64,000 nucleotides of DNA from Actinernus sp. WN-2022 (lineage: Eukaryota > Cnidaria > Anthozoa > Actiniaria > Actinernidae), in the NCBI GenBank assembly GCA_030867875.1, contig JAOWCC010000577.1:86471740-86535739 (forward strand). The letters are read 5' to 3'. Positions within the stretch are counted from its first letter, which is position 1. Each line of letters begins with the position of its first letter. Shown one piece after another: positions 21,300 through 31,244 of the stretch. The position numbers and the translations under genes are program-made. The notes beneath the pieces are model-generated. The model worked only from the letters and a program-made list of their open reading frames with translations. It searched no databases and was not told the origin of the DNA.

Positions 21300-22250
21300 G
21301 TTAAAGGGGCTTTATATCAATCGAATTAAACTTTCACCTATCTTTAAAACAAAACTACAAAATAACACCCCGTGATCGAAGAGAAATACCACGTGAATAT
21401 CATGATATGCTTTTCCAAACTTTTTCGATAGAGGATGGTAAAGATTAAAGTGGATTATATACTGCGAGTTCAAATAATCCCAAGAAAAATACTTGCAATT
21501 ATGGGACGTTTTGAAAGACCTGATATACCTTATTATAGGAAATTAACAATGCACGTTGACAACGCGAATAAAATTTACGTTACACTAAATTAACGCGAAT
21601 TTTTCAAAAGTTAGGTTTACATGCATTAAATTAACGCGAATTTTTCGATAAGCATCTTGCTTTATTTACTGCGATTTTCATAATTCTGCAAACTCGCACT
21701 TTACATTTCTGAACGCCAAACTGCGTTTTGGCTTCCGTCAATAAAACCTTCCAAGACAAGTGCACGGATGTTTCTAAGTTTTTTTTAAAGCCGAAAATTT
21801 GGGTTTGAAGCCTAACTAGACCCTATCAATTCAAAAGATATTTCAAAGCCTCACGGTGAAATCACCAAGAGCTGCTCACTCGTTTGATTGACGGAAACCA
21901 AACCGCAATAGTGACTCTGAAGAGCCAATAGAGGAGTCATGAACTAATAAGGTTTTGAAATGAAATAAAGGTGCTTTAAAATAACAATGTTGTAAAATAG
22001 CGTGCATTAAATTTACATCGACATTAATTAAGATACATTAAATTAACGCGAATTTTGTAAAATCGCGTTAATAAAGTGCATTGTTAATTTCCTATAATAA
22101 GGTATCACAGGTAAACAAGCTCAAATTTCGAATTTTTGTTGTGTTTATTTGTCAGTATATATAGTCTTTGTATGGGAACTATATACTATAAACGGGGAAA
22201 ATTACGAATTGTATCATCATATTGATAGGTTAAACTCAACTGAAATAAAG
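21299..22250. mobile_element. TTAA-type MITE copy interrupted by a 575-bp TA element
   Basis: It begins TTAAAGGGGCTTTATATCAA. AACAAAACTACAAAATAACA and CTTTTTCGATAGAGGATGG are shared with 55830-55920 and 59358. The second half resumes after 22104. The right end is unclear. Confidence 0.45.
21528..22102. mobile_element. 575-bp TA-target inverted-repeat element, copy 1
   Basis: Termini CCTTATTATAGGAAATTAAC and GTTAATTTCCTATAATAAGG form perfect inverted repeats extending to GTGCATT. TA flanks both ends (21526-21527, 22103-22104). It is the same length as, and almost identical to, 42869-43443. Subterminal ATTAACGCGAATTTT motifs recur near both ends. There is no ORF, so it is non-autonomous; a TA target suggests Tc1/mariner-type mobilisation. 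Confidence 0.9.
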
Positions 22251-22554
22251 GTGCCTTTGCTTCTATCTGTTGTCCTTTGTCGTTTATAGCGATTTGTACT
22301 TTTTTCTGGCCTTTTCTGATCTCCTCTCCCTAAGAAAGAGACGTTCAGTAGCTTCCTGTGGGGACGGGGAAAAGTTGTAGACTTTGCAAACTGTCACTCC
22401 GTTGGAGAGAGAGATTTTTTACAGCAGGCCTGGCCGCTAAGGCGATAGGTAATGCCGTTAGGCCTGAGGAATCCGGTGAGAAGAAAGCTATGGATTTGAC
22501 GCAGAAATCAGGGCATTTCGAGGGATTTGGATAAAGATTTGTGGAAGAAGAGTA
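22251..22554. other. Unassigned sequence before the 19-bp array
   Basis: Open frames exist on both strands (86 codons on minus, 22605-22345) but neither resembles a known protein. It may belong to the foldback unit that follows. Confidence 0.3.
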
Positions 22555-22579
22555 ATTATCTGCGGTGGCTCGTAGGGAC

Positions 22580-22975
22580 AAAATACTTGCCGAGTTGCAA
22601 AACACTTCCCAGATTACAAAACATTTCCCATCTTACACAAAACACCTCCAAGATTACAAAAGACTTGCCGAGTTGCGCAAAACACTTGCCAAGTTGCAGA
22701 CTACTTGCAGGCTCTGGTGGAATTTGAGCACAGGAACCCAAAATCAACCAGAGCCCCAAATCAATTAGAGCCTGCAAGCAGGCTAAGTTGCACAATACTT
22801 TCCGAGTTGCAAAACACTTCGAGTTACAAAACACTTCTCGAGTTACAAAACACTTGCCGAGTTGCAAAACGGTTCCCGAGTTGCAAAACACTTCCCGAGT
22901 TGCAAACACGCTTCCCGAGTTGCAAACGCTTCCCGAGTTACAAAACACTTACTGAGTCACAAAACACTTGCAAAG
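22580..22975 (+). repeat. Left 19-bp array, diverged
   Basis: About 18 units of GTTGCAAAACACTTCCCGA and variants, with a 75-bp interruption at 22705-22780 that is itself a hairpin (CTTGCAGGCTCTGG / AGAGCCTGCAAG). Confidence 0.8.
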
Positions 22976-23104
22976 CATATAGCTAATGTTTTGATAACGA
23001 TAGCCAGATCGGATATTACATCTGAATTTAATGTTAATCTTGTGGAATCTAGCTGAGTTGAAATAGCCCCTGGTAATGCTAAAAATAATCTGATAATTGG
23101 TTGT

Positions 23105-24290
23105 ATATATATAGGCACCCTAAAGCGAACCTTGAACTATTCAACGATCAGTTAGGAGTTGCTTAAACATTTAAATCATTGTAAATACCAAGTCTATATC
23201 CTAGGAGACATAAATATTGATTTCTTTAAATATGTCAACATCAACCGACAGAAAAATATTTGGATATGCTATACACAAATAACGTTATTCCAATTATAAC
23301 AAAACCAACACGAATTACTGATCATACTAAGACATTTATTTAATTGATCACATATATACAAATACACCTATAACTCAAACTACCTCTGGAATTGCGCTAT
23401 ATGATATTTCTGATCACCTACCAGTATTCTGCATAATTAATACTACTGTAAAAAGAACTAAAGAAAAAAGGTTGTACAGGGAATTAAAAAAAAAATCAAT
23501 CAAGAAGCTTATTTAAATGACATAAATGTTATAAACTGGAGCAAGCTATTATACGAGAATAATGATCTTAATGAAGCAACTTCAAATGTGATTAATGCTA
23601 TAAATGAAATAACACATAAGTATGCTCTATTCAAAGTAGTCCCACGAAGTAAATTAAAACAATTAACTAAACCCTAAAGCTATATAAAAATCTATTTAGA
23701 TGAACACATTAACTGGGAGCAACAAATTAAACATGTAAATAGTAAAATCGCTAAAAACACTGGAATTATAAGTAAACTCCGGTACTACCTTGATCTAAAT
23801 ACATCGAAGCAACTCTACTATACACTCGTATACCCATATTTAAACTATGGCCTCATGAGCTGGGGTAACACATATACAACCAAGTTATCCAAAATACGCA
23901 CCTGCCAAAATAAATGCTTACGAAACATCGTTTTTGCTCATAGCAGAGAAAATGCAACGCCATATTTTAATATCCTTAGACTTCTAAAACTTGATAATAT
24001 GTTTAAAATAATTAAGAATTGCAGTATTCACTTACAAAATTATCAATGAGAAAACACAAATGCCATCCGTCTTTTCTAAATACATTACACTTGCCAACAA
24101 AAATCACTCCTATAATACAAGATTTGCCGCCAAACTAAATTTTAGTAGACCAAAAATACGAACAAACTACGGAATGCATACTTTTAAGTACATCTCATCG
24201 AAAATCTGGGAACAAAAATCGACTTTGAATTGAAATGTGCTTTCTCTGTTAGTATATTAAAAAACAAATATAAAACTACTCTTTAAAAAA
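23105..24290 (+). pseudogene. Decayed LINE: endonuclease part joined to RT C-terminus, RT core deleted
   Basis: Plus-strand fragments in order: RHPKANLELFNDQL and YQVYILGDININFF (APE endonuclease, GDxN), ITKPTRITDHTKTF, LYDISDHLPVFCI (catalytic SDH), then the linker ALFKVVPRSKLK. At about 23675 it jumps directly to IYLDEHINWEQQIKHVNSKI and YYTLVYPYLNYGLMSWG, which lie downstream of the YxDD motif in LINEs. So roughly 350 residues of RT are missing. Further frameshifts follow near 24030, then NKNHSYNTRFAAKLNFSRPK-type tail pieces. It is an old dead copy between the two 19-bp arrays. Confidence 0.75.
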
Positions 24291-24524
24291 ATATATATTA
24301 TAATATGTATATATGAATATTCAGCTGTTCCTAAATGAATCTAGTATCTACAATCGTAGGCAGTGTCCAACTCGGAAGCTACGCTACTTTGGTGACTGCG
24401 CACGATCTCAATATCGAATATGTACATTATATTTCTTTATTTTCATTTAAATGTATTGTTAATGTAACTGCGACTGTAGTCCTTGTAAATAGTACAGAGT
24501 GCAGAATAAACTTGAACTCGAGGA

Positions 24525-25925
24525 CTTGCCGAGTTACAAAACACTTGCAGTTTGGAATCCACAGGTAGCCCAAGATTTGGCGACCATCCTGACCGAGAAT
24601 CCCTGGAGACTTGGTTGGGACAAAGCAGAAGAAGGCCAGGCTACCAAGTAGATGACCTCGTGATTTTGGGTCGCAGCGGACGAAGTGGAAGGGGTTGGTA
24701 ACTCGAGAAGGGTATTGCAACTCGGGAAGTGTTTTGTAACTCGGCATGCTTTTAATACCTCGTCAGGCATTTTGCAACTCGAGAAGTGTTTTGTAACTAT
24801 AACTCCGCAAGTGTTTTGTAGCTCGGAAGTGTTTTGTAGCTCGGCAAGTGTTTTGTAACTCCCCAAGTGTTTTGTAGCTCGGAAGTGTTTTGTAACTCGG
24901 CAAGTGTTTTGTAACTCGGCAAGTGTTTTGTAGCTCGGCAAGTGTTTTGTAACTCGGCAAGTGTTTTGTAACTCGGCAAGTGTTTTGTAGCTCGGAAGTG
25001 TTTTGTAGCTCGAGAAGTGTGTTGCAACTCGGCAAGTGTTTTGTAGCTCGGCAAGTGTTTTGTAACTCGGCAAGTGTTTTGTAGCTCGGAAGTGTTTTGT
25101 AACTCCACAAGTCAGGTTTTGTAACTCGGCAAGTGTTTTGTAACTCGGCAAGTGTTTTGTAGCTCGGAAGTGTTTTGTAACTCCACAAGTCAGGTTTTGT
25201 AACTCGGCAAGTGTTTTGTAACTCGGCAAGTGTTTTGTAGCTCGGAAGTGTTTTGTAACTCGGCAAGTGTTTTGTAATTCGGCAAGTGTTTTGTAACTCG
25301 GCAAGTGTTTTGTAACTCGGCAAGTGTTTTGTAATTCGGCAAGTGTTTTGTAACTCGGCAAGTGTTTTGTAATTCGGCAAGTGTTTTGTAACTCGGCAAG
25401 TGTTTTGTAACTCGGCAAATGTTTTTTAACTCGGCAAGTGTTTTGTAACTCGGCAAGTGTTTTGTAATTCGGCAAGTGTTTTGTAACTCGGCAAGTGTTT
25501 TGTAACTCGGCAAGTGTTTTGTAACTCGGCAAATGTTTTAACTCGGCAAGTGTTTTGTAACTCGGCAAGTGTTTTGTAACTCCGCAAGTATCTTGTAACT
25601 CCGCAAGTGTTTTGTAGCTCGGAAGTGTTTTGTAACTCGGGAAGCGTTTTTTGTAAATGCGCAAGTGTTTTGTAACTCTGCAAGTGTTTTGTAACTCCGC
25701 AAGTGTTTTGTAACTCGGCAAGTGTTTTGTAGCTCGGAAGTGTTTTGTAACTCGGGAAGCGTTTTTGTAAATGCGCAAGTGTTTTGTAACTCGGCAAGTG
25801 TTATGTAACTAGCTCGGAAAGTGTTTTGTAACTCGATAAACGTTTTGTAACTCGGCAAGTGTTTTGTAACTCGGCAAGTGTTTTGTAACTCGGCAAGTGT
25901 TTTGTAATTCGGCAAGTGTTCAAGC
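24525..25925 (-). repeat. Right 19-bp array, about 70 units
   Basis: AACTCGGCAAGTGTTTTGT in near-perfect 19-bp steps, with an 18-bp variant (AGCTCGGAAGTGTTTTGT) and occasional point changes. A non-repeat island lies at 24560-24690. Because 19 is not a multiple of 3 and the unit has no stop in any minus-strand frame, three overlapping frames stay open, the longest 414 codons (25778-24534), all encoding the same 19-residue repeat (HLPSYKTLAELQNTCRVTK). Confidence 0.95.
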
Positions 25926-25929
25926 TCGA

Positions 25930-26096
25930 AATTGGAACTTGGGTTGTCTGTGGATACGTACGCACGAAGACTCGCATGTGAAACATTACTTCGGCGACCT
26001 TCAGTCTTGATGGCTCTAATCCATTCGTATAATCCAACATATTTTGACTCTCGAGGATAAACTTCATTTCTTCAAACCACCGTGGAATTTTCTTTT
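25930..26096 (-). other. Short coding-like segment, possibly retroelement-derived
   Basis: On the minus strand, WFEEMKFILESQNMLDYTNG followed by LEPSRLKVAEV reads like a protein domain and faintly recalls the N-terminus of copia-type Gag. Part of it (25985-26015) recurs at 29362-29391. I would not assign it without a search. Confidence 0.2.
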
Positions 26097-26330
26097 TATT
26101 ATCAGGACCGTAGCTAGGAATTTGTGTCTGGGGAGGGGAGAGGGGCAGATTCCGCACAGCCACGGGGGACTCCCGTATATTAGGAACGGGGATACTCGTC
26201 GGATGTACGAAAATGAGAGTTGCCCAAGCTAATTATATTAAAAAAAAGTTTCCATCTTTCTGACGGGGGGGGGGGGGGGGGAGGGGCAACTGCCTCCCCT
26301 GCCTCCCCGATAGCTACGGCCCTGATTATA
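26097..26330. mobile_element. Inverted-repeat element with a G-run
   Basis: Ends read ATCAGGACCGTAGCTA and TAGCTACGGCCCTGAT. The inside has GGGGAGGGGAGAGGGG and an 18-20-base G run near 26265. The ends define a roughly 230-bp MITE-like unit. Confidence 0.6.
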
Positions 26331-26844
26331 TGTACAATTAAACTGCTATTATAATAAGAACTCGGCTTCTCGATTCGTTTTACTAACTGTCAGCTCAAAC
26401 CTCTTCGTGAACTATCGAAGCTTTCCTGAGAGAATTTCGTCGGGTTAATTGTTGACGGGAAAATCTATAGGGAGGTTTAGATCCTATTTTGCTTTTTCTA
26501 CCAGGAATGTTCATTTTCTTGCTGCTCATTTAAAGTACCTATATCCCCAAAAATATTTTTTTTGGATTGAAACTTTAAACTATTCTTTAGAACTTAAAGC
26601 AAAAATGGGAGGCTAAAACTCAATTGTAACTTTTTTAACGGCCTTTCAAAGTTGAGAACCAGAACATGTGGCCGTCAGTTTTCAATTTCCTTTGGGGTCC
26701 TGGAGACTAGTGACCTGTGACGTGTATGTAGTAAGGCGTCCTTCCAATAGACCATGTTCTCAAGTATGCGCACGCAACAAGCTTGACGGGCCGGTAGTTT
26801 CCTATAACCCTCCCTATTATTTCAACCAATACTAAATCCAAGCT

Positions 26845-26945
26845 TTTTTGCTCTGACGAAGAGCTAACGCTCGAAACGTCAGCTGCTACTCGCTTTCCAC
26901 GGCGGTTAGCATACCTCAATCGACTTTAGTTGATTACATACCAGT
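26845..26945 (+). ncRNA. Solo Penelope-like terminal fragment with hammerhead-like motif
   Basis: CTCTGACGAAGAGCTAACGC, TCGAAACGTCAGCTGCTACTC and CACGGCGGTTAGCATA, then CAATCGACTTTAGTTGAT, match the reverse complement of 16905-16985 with few changes. Compensating stem II bases (GAGC/GCTC here, GGGC/GCTC there) keep the hairpin. No ORF remains beside it. Confidence 0.6.
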
Positions 26946-27177
26946 CTAAATCCAAGCTGCCTACATGAAGTACTTCTTGGCGGGCCGTGAGTTTTGTTAG
27001 CTTTTGTTAGACTCGTTCTGATGCTCATCACATGGTACATGTAAATATCCAATGAAATGTTACCAAACTTGGTAAATTTACTAATTTCGATGTGCTCTTT
27101 CTTGTGATGGAGTTTATTTCGTACTGATTAGACGATAATAGGGCATTTTCCCTTTTAAAATTATTTTTCTTATTCAG

Positions 27178-27317
27178 ATGTTCCAACTCCTTTGAGAATA
27201 GCAAGACAATGGTCTAAATTAAAGGAACAAAAGAAACCGTCGAAGTTTAGTTTTGTTCACTTTTATTTTTTCGGATTCTTTGTCAGGGTGCTATACAGAA
27301 TCGATGTAAAAAAATAA
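27178..27317 (+). CDS. Candidate terminal exon, product unknown
   Basis: A pyrimidine-rich tract ending TTTTTCTTATTCAG (27177) is followed in phase by VPTPLRIARQWSKLKEQKKP, then SKFSFVHFYFFGFFVRVLYR and a stop at 27315-27317. The first half has protein-like composition; the second is hydrophobic and runs into a repeat arm. No partner exon was found. It may be chance. Confidence 0.22.
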
Positions 27318-27349
27318 TTGTTTGGGGTTATAGGTACTTTAAGCTGTAG

Positions 27350-27855
27350 AGCCATCTTTGTAGAGCGTGACGTCATATATCCCGGACATTGAGTGTCATA
27401 TTTCGTATATCTTACTTCAGCGAGTGAGATATGGTTATACGAATGTTAAAACACTCTCGTCCATATATATCTTTTAAGCGCATCCGGTGAGTCCTTTTAC
27501 CACTTTTTTAGAAAGAGATAATTATTGGACAGTATTTCATCGATAATTATATAATTGTTCCATGTTATATAAATTAGGTGCTTATCTTCAGGAAACAGAT
27601 TAAGGTACCGGATACCTTTCCAGTCTAAATTATATAGCGACTCGAGTAAATATCGTAGATAAATCATCCATGTATCATTTGAAAGATTATAAAATTGGCT
27701 ACAAGAATACATAAAATGTTTTGAGTTCTTTGGAAATCTCGAATTTTCCGCCATCCCGTTTCTCCGATCTAGTGAGATGGCTTTCAGAAGCTCCGACTCC
27801 AAAAATATTTTATAGTTTTAAAATCTGTTTGCTTTGTCGCATTTCAGAGGAATCG
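27350..27855. other. Unassigned sequence
   Basis: A 101-codon minus-strand frame (27802-27497) has no recognisable motif. Nothing else is seen. Confidence 0.35.
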
Positions 27856-27859
27856 TATT

Positions 27860-28175
27860 ACAAAACCGTGTCGGGTAATTTCAAAATTCGAATTAGTTCA
27901 TGCTCTCCGTGAAAAGAGAAAAATAATCCGAGTAGATATGCGGAAAACGTGAAGAGCTCTCTTTTTAGAATATTCCAATAGCCACTTCCGCGATATACTT
28001 TACTTGTCACGCACAAAGGTTTCAATACGAAGCCCCGTGCTAAATTAAATTTATTCTTTTCACAGAGAAAATAATTAATTTAATTTAGCACGGAGCCTCG
28101 TATTGAAAACTTTGTGCGTGACAAGTAAAGCATATCGCGGAAGTGGACTATTTCCCGACACACGGTTTTGCAGCT
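27860..28175. mobile_element. Palindromic MITE with an insertion in one arm
   Basis: Inner arms of about 75 bp (27983-28060 and 28072-28145) run CACTTCCGCGATAT..., TTGTCACGCACAAAG... and CGTGCTAAATTAAAT in mirror. Outer ends AAACCGTGTCGGG (27863) and CCCGACACACGGTTT (28155) also pair, but the left arm has about 105 extra bp between outer and inner parts. Confidence 0.75.
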
Positions 28176-28488
28176 GAGATATCAATTGATATTTTGTGAA
28201 AATTTCAAATAAATCGAATACATTTCTCTTGAGTGGGAGCTTTTTTAAAACTCGATTTTGGTTGAAAATCGAAAGGGCAGAAAATAGCACTTCAACAAAT
28301 CTAGCCGTGAATCTGAAGCCCGGCCTCTTCAACAATCAGCGAACTCGTGGCCAATCATTTCTCATCACAGTTCATGCAACTATCTGTCGAGATTTTCCGC
28401 CAATGTTGATTTCCGATCAAAGCTTCGCGCCGCATCGAGAAAATGTTAATATAGCCGGTTGATCTAGTTTTCTTGTGTGACTTAAAAA

Positions 28489-28920
28489 ATGGGAAAGACA
28501 AAAAGACCTCGAGGGACAAAGCCAAGGTGAACTCCTAGAGACCACTTGAATGCCAGCATAGTTAGTAGAGGAGACAGCAATTTGCAGGCGTCTGAAACAG
28601 CACGGCAATGGCGAGATCGTGGCATTGGTTTCAAGCGCGATTCAGAGTCACCGTTGGACTTTACGCTTCCATCTAAGCTTTCTTGGTAACAAATATTCTC
28701 TAGGCTGGCTCCTATCAATTCTTCATGTTCAGATGTGGGCCACTCGACACTATCTGAAAGTGAAAATACGAACCCTTGTCGGGTTTTGCAAGGATTTCTA
28801 TTTGGCTTTGTAGTCGTATGCATTGTTTTTCTTTTCTTTTTTCTTTGTTTTCCAAGCAAAGGGCATCCTGCCTGCTTTCTGGAAGACATAAGGCCAACAA
28901 CTGATGGAATTATGGAATAG
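28489..28920 (+). pseudogene. 144-codon single-frame reading unit with two in-frame stops, unknown
   Basis: From ATG 28489 one frame runs to TAG 28918-28920 with TGA at codon 14 (28528) and TAA at codon 67 (28687). It reads MGKTKRPRGTKPR, stop, then SRGDSNLQASETARQWRDRG and DSESPLDFTLPSKLSW, stop, then SENTNPCRVLQGF and a strongly hydrophobic segment FLFGFVVVCIVFLFFFLCF before a short polar tail. A potential single membrane anchor near the C-terminus is the clearest property. AATAAA follows at about 28936. No family is recognised. Either a decayed gene or a chance frame; the antisense strand is also open for 179 codons (29021-28482), which weakens the coding argument. Confidence 0.3.
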
Positions 28921-29695
28921 TGTGTGTTATATGAAATAAATTTAATATGCGATAGCTTTCCCCACGCCGTCGTTACGGGCGAGTGAGCACTTGTCGTGTT
29001 TATTGATCTGCTGTCAATCAAACAAAACCTTTTACTTCCGGATAAAAAAATTCTTTTGGTATTCCTCCGTCAACAATATTTTTTTTGGAACGGAGCTTTT
29101 CGTATATCAGACACTACTACTATAACTACATTTCTGTGCGAAAACATTTTTTCCCCATCTTTTTCGTTTTGAAGGTATCCGGTAACCTTAACCTTCCGAT
29201 TTCTCGGACGCACACAATGTATTTCCTGGCTGGTCGGCTTAATCTCGACTTTTGATCATATATTTTCTAATTTGAATATTTGTTTTTGGCAATATTTTTG
29301 ATACTCATCTGTAATTCAATGATTTTAGTTAGATACCGCTCGAATATAAATTATTTCATGCCATCAAGACTGAAGGTCGTCGAAGTAATAGGGACCTTAC
29401 GCAACCAGGACGGCAACATCTTGGGCGACGGCATAAAACAATAGCCTTAATTACTCGGGCCAGGCCTTTGGCCGGCTCGAGTCAGAAAGCGCAAGTCTTT
29501 TTTTTTGTGTGTCGAAGTATTTCGCCGTCATCCAATCAGAAAGCACTGTGCACGTGGACAAAAAGCACTGTTCACGTGGACACTGATAGACTTCGAAATA
29601 CGAAGAGTTTCAATGCGGGCAAAGACGAAAGTGTTTTGTGCCATTTGTAGCTGTTATTTGGCATAACCAAACGTTTCTTCGACTAAAATGCTAAG

Positions 29696-30300
29696 ATGTT
29701 GAGTTTTTCTAGGGCTGACAAAAATTTTACGGACTTTCGAGGGAAATTTCGCACATTTTACGACAAGATAACTGGCGCTCCTGAACGCACGTGGACCAGT
29801 AATAATCGACATATGTAAGTAAACAAACGATATAAACTTTACCAGCTTGTAGTAGTGTCGTGTTTATTTGTGCTTTTTAAAAATAATGGCTTAAAATATA
29901 TAGTAAATGGCCTAATGTTTCAGTTCGGATCATGTTTACAATCTAAGCTTATGTAGTTACGACTCCATTGTCAAATGGTGTTGTAAACTTGACATGATCC
30001 CTCATCAGTTCTTTGATATGAAGCCACCTCAGTACCTCCTCTCGGTAAGCGTCAGGAGTACTTTTAAATATTGATATGAGTATCTTCTTGTTTAATATTC
30101 GTTTCTGTTAAAAGTAATGGCATCAAATACAGCAGTAAATAGCCCAATTCCTGTTGTAGGCCATGGCCAGCGTCGGTATTTTCACTCAGTCACTTCATGA
30201 CATAGTAAGAATTCGGGAAAGCCGAGTGATCGAAGAAAACGAGTGGAAATTACGTACGATTCGTTATAAATTTCAGCCTCCTGCAAGATGTAGAAAATGA
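29696..30300 (+). CDS. Three-exon gene, 126-residue protein of unknown function
   Basis: Exon 1 is 29696-29814 (ATG, ending before a perfect GTAAGT donor). Exon 2 is 29924-30044 (after TTTCAG, ending before GTAAGC). Exon 3 is 30160-30300 (after TTCCTGTTGTAG, ending TGA). Phases agree at both junctions (2, then 0) and the joined frame has no internal stop. Segments: MLSFSRADKNFTDFRGKFRT, YDKITGAPERTW, SDHVYNLSLCSYDSIVKWCC, MIPHQFFDMKPPQYLL, AMASVGIFTQSLHDIVRIRE, ENEWKLRTIRYKF. It is basic, has no signal peptide or membrane segment, and has cysteines clustered in exon 2. I recognise no family. An earlier ATG (29688) opens only four codons. Introns are 109 and 115 bp and share a related 3' half. 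The first-exon assignment could change if an upstream non-coding exon exists. Confidence 0.6.
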
Positions 30301-31056
30301 ACACTAGCCCTAATATTGGAAAATTCACCACTCTACTCGAAAATGAAACTGCATGCAGATCCAGATAGATGACTTTATTTATTTAGAATGACCATCACAA
30401 GGGGTATCTATAGCTATTATTAGCTAAAGGAAAAGTTCCATGTATTCCACAATATAATAGCACCTGTGCTTGGACAGTGAAGTTAGAAATAATATTATCA
30501 GTCCTACTGAAAAGCATTGATTTCTAAGAATGTTGAAAAGCATGGGTTGGTTAAAACCTGCTTAAAAGAATTGTTTTCTAAAATACAAAAAAACTCTATT
30601 GATATTTGTAATATTTTGAGCAAGTTAGTTCAGAGAGAGTGTTATGTGAAGTTGATTTATTATAATTACTGGGAGCAGTTGTGATAGGCCTTTTGCAGGA
30701 AACAGTCATGTGCTGGTATAATACTTGGTAAACGAATGAATTGATCTCGAGACCTGCGGCCATGGGAAAGACATTGCCGTAGATTCTGGATGGCAAGCTA
30801 TCTTTAAAAATGGTGTGTACAAAGGGTGGCAATCGATTAGAAGTGGAAAATAGCATTTACAAACAGGTTTTGCTAAAAACACTACTGATCTCGTACAAGT
30901 GCCTTTAAATATATGAATTAATATTTGTTTGCCATCTAGTACAACCATGTGATTGCATTCTTTCAGAAGGTGATTCCCATTATATATAAATGATCATGAG
31001 CATGAACAGTGAATCAATAGACCTAGTTAGCTTGCCTGTTTGTTGTACCATTTCAG

Positions 31057-31244
31057 ACCACCTAACTACCTTCAATAATGCCTTTTTATTTTTCTGTATC
31101 CCAAGAGGAAATGTACCAATTTCTATAATTGGAAAACAAAGCACTGAATCTTCTGGAGAACTATCACGTGGTTTGAAATGGGGCAACAAACAGAAAAGCG
31201 GACGACTTCTATTATCTGCCTACCCTAGCACAAACAATGTATGA
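31057..31244 (+). CDS. Candidate coding exon, product unknown
   Basis: A 3' splice signal (GCCTGTTTGTTGTACCATTTCAG, ending 31056) opens a frame with NNAFLFFCIPRGNVPISIIG, KQSTESSGELSRGLKWG and GRLLLSAYPSTNNV to TGA at 31242. The composition is protein-like. The antisense strand is also open for 69 codons here. No upstream exon was found in the right phase, and no family assignment is justified. Confidence 0.25.

Larger units (their letters stand above)
22555..25930. mobile_element. Foldback-like unit 3: inverted 19-bp satellites around a decayed LINE
   Basis: The left array (22580-22975) carries ACAAAACACTTGCCGAGTT; the right array (24525-25925) carries its complement AACTCGGCAAGTGTTTTGT. 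Between them lie 22980-24520, with a LINE remnant. It has the same arrangement as elements 1 and 2, but no unique terminal arms were identified, so calling it a transposon is inference. Confidence 0.45.
26528..27345. repeat. Possible larger inverted-repeat unit
   Basis: ATTTAAAGTACCTATATCCC (26528) with AAAAATATTTTTTTTGG is mirrored by ATTGTTTGGGGTTATAGGTA then CTTTAAG (27315-27343). Only about 35 bp per arm match. The Penelope-like fragment lies inside. Confidence 0.35.

Noticed and set aside
24534..25778. 414-codon minus-strand frame as a repeat-protein gene
   Set aside because: Its sequence is entirely the 19-bp satellite, other frames are equally open with the same peptide, and no start context or splice signals support it.
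28482..29021. 179-codon minus-strand frame
   Set aside because: Low-complexity composition, antisense to another frame, no recognisable motif and no splice signals.
31057..31244. Proteasome-assembly chaperone-like identity for the candidate exon
   Set aside because: A loose resemblance in spacing of Ile-Gly and Ser residues only; not enough to name a family.
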